From positions 1 through 59,191 of the forward strand of contig CAZRDM010000013.1 of the NCBI GenBank assembly GCA_964598845.1: 59,191 bases of DNA. The letters are read 5' to 3'. Shown here one piece after another: positions 57,172 to 59,191 of this stretch. Under the pieces are notes generated by a model that saw only the letters and a list, made by a program, of their open reading frames with translations, made no database searches and was not told where the DNA came from. How positions within the stretch are numbered: position 1 is the stretch's first letter; each line of letters opens with the position of its first letter. Both the position numbers and the translations under genes were made by a program. Origin of the DNA: FEN-987 sp964598845 (GTDB lineage: Archaea > Thermoproteota > Bathyarchaeia > 40CM-2-53-6).

Positions 57172-59049
57172 TCACACATCCTCATCTGACGTCTCAGAGA
57201 AGAACTCGCGATACCACATCTCAAGGTTCAGCACACGCCAAATCAGGCGGCTTTCGCAACCTGTCAGCTTACGTTTCCCGAGGATGCTTCTTATTCCGTG
57301 CGCATGGTAGTAGCGGGTGGCTTTCAGGCCAGGGCCTGAGAAGAAGTCAAGGACTTTTCCCCGAAGTTCATTTTCGATCCACTTGTCCACCGGGGTCTGG
57401 AATCCTATCTTGCTTCGCCGGAGGCGGATTTGACTGGGAAGCAGATTTTTCATCGCGAGACGAAACGCATACTTGGTCCAACCATTTCGGATCTTCTGAT
57501 CCAATGGCAACGAGGCAAAATGGTCGAAGAAGGTCTTGTGGAGGAAAGGAAGTCGAACTTCAATGCTATGCCACATTGAATTCTTGTCCATATAGCGCAG
57601 AGCGGGCGGGAGCTTCAGAGCTACCGCGTCAATCTCAAGCTTTGCCGCTAGGTCAGTCGTCGGTGTTTCAGACAGCCAGCTGCTCTTGTCTGTGGAACTC
57701 TGGTGCACTAGGGCAGCTCTCCTCAGCAAGACCTCATCTATCACAGACCCTAGGTGAGTCAATATCGTGTGAAGGGATATGTACGCGGTTGTAGTCTTCG
57801 CGGCATCTCTTGCTAGGTCGAAACTGAGGAGCGCCTCGGTCAGTAGCCTCCGCCATTTCCTCTGCTTCACAAGGGTCATGAAATAGTAGAAGTAGTATTC
57901 AGGATATCCGCAAAGAAGCTCGTCGCCGCCGTGCCCTTCAAACACAACCTTAACACCCCGTTCTCGTGCACACTTTATGACCCGCCATTCCGAGTACACG
58001 AATGAGGCCGCAAATGGTTCCTCCTGACATCTGACTAGTGATGGCAAGTCACGCCAGAAATCCTCCCATGTCAGCGTGACAACGAATTTCTCCGGGCCTG
58101 TAGCTTCCCATATGTCTTTCATGAAACTGGTCTCATCAATAGGATCCCCTGGAAACGCGGCTGAGAAAGCCTTGATCCGATGACCGTACGAGATGGCTCC
58201 CTCGGAGTGGATGTTCTTCATCACAGAGATGATCGAAGAGGAGTCTATTCCACTGCTTAGAGATACGCCGGTTGGAACGCCCGCAACGAGTTGCTGCCTA
58301 ATTGCATCAATGAACAGAAGTCGAGTCGTTTCGATTGTTCTCCCGGATGTTTTCTCACTGATGCTCCTTGAGATATTTGGTTTCCAGTATCTTTGTCGCT
58401 CAACGACTCCGTCGGAGTGGGCAAGGACATAGTTGGCCGGAGGCAGGCGGCTTATTCCGGAGAAGAACGTATCCTCTGTTACATCCACCATTCCATTCTG
58501 CAGATATTGTCTTATGACCCTCTCATTTGGTCTCACCGAGATCTCGGGATGCCCAAGCAGAGGTTTTATCTCGGATGCGAAAACGAGGAACTTGTCGTTC
58601 TTGTGGTAGTACAAGGGCTTGATTCCAATATGATCTCTGGCGAGCCACAGAATTCGCCTGGTCTCATCCCACAAGGCGAAGGCAAACATGCCGTTCAATT
58701 CACGCAGGAGTCCGAGACCCCACTCTTCGTATCCGTGCACTAAGGTCTCTGCATCCTCGTTCGATCGGAAGTTGTGGCCGAGTCTTTCGAGTTCCGCTCG
58801 GAGAGCCCAGAAGTCATAGATTCTTCCGTCAAAGAGAAGTCGTACAGTATCTTCCTCATTGCGAAGTGGGTATGAGCCCTTGTTCAGATCAACTATGGCA
58901 AGGCGACGAATACCAAGACTTATCGGGCCACTCGCGTAGTATCCTTCATCGTCTGGTCCTCGGTGTATTTGGACATCACACATTGCCCTTGTGATCGACA
59001 GATCGCTGACGCTTCGATCGAAACGAAGCTCGCCTGCGATACCACACAT
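57172..59049 (-). CDS. asnB: Asparagine synthetase (glutamine-hydrolysing)
   Basis: A 625-residue two-domain protein. The N-terminus MCGIAGELRFD keeps the nucleophile Cys2, in contrast to the homologue at 13528. RGPDDEGYY near residue 32 and LREELNGMFAFALWD-like LRELNGMFAFALWDE near residue 113 are glutaminase features. The synthetase domain has PP-loop SLSSGIDSSSI near residue 265, GHGGDELLCGYPEYYFYY near 371 and a C-terminal region with LEIDAVALKLPPALRYMDKN. Alongside a glycosyltransferase it may act in glycan or peptide amidation rather than simple Asn supply, as many AsnB paralogues do. Confidence 0.92.
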   Translation of the reverse strand: MCGIAGELRFDRSVSDLSITRAMCDVQIHRGPDDEGYYASGPISLGIRRLAIVDLNKGSYPLRNEEDTVRLLFDGRIYDFWALRAELERLGHNFRSNEDAETLVHGYEEWGLGLLRELNGMFAFALWDETRRILWLARDHIGIKPLYYHKNDKFLVFASEIKPLLGHPEISVRPNERVIRQYLQNGMVDVTEDTFFSGISRLPPANYVLAHSDGVVERQRYWKPNISRSISEKTSGRTIETTRLLFIDAIRQQLVAGVPTGVSLSSGIDSSSIISVMKNIHSEGAISYGHRIKAFSAAFPGDPIDETSFMKDIWEATGPEKFVVTLTWEDFWRDLPSLVRCQEEPFAASFVYSEWRVIKCARERGVKVVFEGHGGDELLCGYPEYYFYYFMTLVKQRKWRRLLTEALLSFDLARDAAKTTTAYISLHTILTHLGSVIDEVLLRRAALVHQSSTDKSSWLSETPTTDLAAKLEIDAVALKLPPALRYMDKNSMWHSIEVRLPFLHKTFFDHFASLPLDQKIRNGWTKYAFRLAMKNLLPSQIRLRRSKIGFQTPVDKWIENELRGKVLDFFSGPGLKATRYYHAHGIRSILGKRKLTGCESRLIWRVLNLEMWYREFFSETSDEDV

Positions 59050-59191
59050 ATCATATTCACCAATCAGAATCTCAGTCTATGTGTGTAGACCCAAAGTAAC
59101 CCAAGTTTATAGCACTCTCCACGTTGACAGCGACCGGATTTTGCACTTCTTCGTCCAACGGAATATACCGCATGGCTGGTTCTCCGCATCC
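59050..59191. other. Right edge, non-coding
   Basis: The last 142 bp carry no gene that I can support. They include the likely promoter of the asnB gene on the minus strand. Confidence 0.5.

Noticed and set aside
1..59191. CRISPR arrays, tRNA or rRNA genes, complete insertion sequences
   Set aside because: No regularly spaced repeats, cloverleaf-like segments, rRNA blocks or transposase genes were seen by reading; a covariance search would be decisive.

Overview
The window is chromosomal DNA of an archaeon. The replication and information genes are archaeal: MCM helicase, a GINS subunit, Orc1/Cdc6, separate small and large clamp-loader subunits (RFC), a Hel308 helicase, a THUMP-domain tRNA-modification protein and a CobY-type guanylyltransferase. 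Many genes start with GTG or TTG, TATA-like boxes lie close to several starts, and base composition is near 50% G+C. A TACK-type lineage such as Bathyarchaeia fits best, but that placement is an inference from gene content. No rRNA, tRNA, CRISPR array or complete insertion sequence was found.

Layout. 1-4.9 kb: a broken gene at the left edge, then an ECF-type vitamin/cofactor transporter operon (membrane S-like protein, two-segment small protein, creatininase-family amidohydrolase, fused double ATPase, EcfT). 5.1-6.4 kb: two small membrane proteins followed by a KaiC/RadA-like ATPase. 6.4-12.9 kb: an accessory stretch with a scaffold gap, redox proteins, a radical SAM protein with a C-terminal helix-hairpin-helix, a solitary S-like membrane protein and two decayed genes (DUF3788-like and SLC13/DASS-like). 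13-15 kb: a zinc-ribbon/winged-helix protein and an asparagine-synthetase homologue lacking the N-terminal nucleophile Cys. 15-27.2 kb: the information core, with purB, hel308, mcm, gins23, rfcS, rfcL, moaB, moaC, a DNA-glycosylase-like protein and orc1/cdc6. 27.3-38.4 kb: a PurM-like enzyme, metallo-hydrolase, QueT-type transporter, deoC, two radical SAM proteins and tRNA-related proteins. It also holds three short genes (53, 47 and 55 codons) and a candidate structured RNA of about 230 nt.

38.7-40.1 kb: a Tat-exported SagB-type flavoprotein followed by a membrane protein with two His-x13-His pairs, which reads as an electron-transfer pair. 40.5-43.6 kb: a tightly overlapping minus-strand operon for the lower ligand of cobalamin: cobZ, cobS, cobY, an ECF S-component and a PurM-like protein. 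By analogy with bacterial CblT/CblS the last two could import and phosphorylate alpha-ribazole. 43.9-52 kb: small CBS, zinc-finger, retropepsin-like, NUDIX, VOC and PNPOx proteins and several membrane proteins of unknown role. 52.5-59 kb: acetyl-CoA synthetase with a double RAM-like protein downstream, then a family 2 glycosyltransferase convergent with a complete glutamine-dependent asparagine synthetase.

How the parts may work together: the window has one complete ECF energising module (double ATPase plus EcfT) and four S-component-like membrane proteins, so the module may be shared. Both runs of 100 N are flanked by identical 55-bp copies of the same sequence. These are probably unmerged contig ends from a k=55 assembly rather than real missing DNA.
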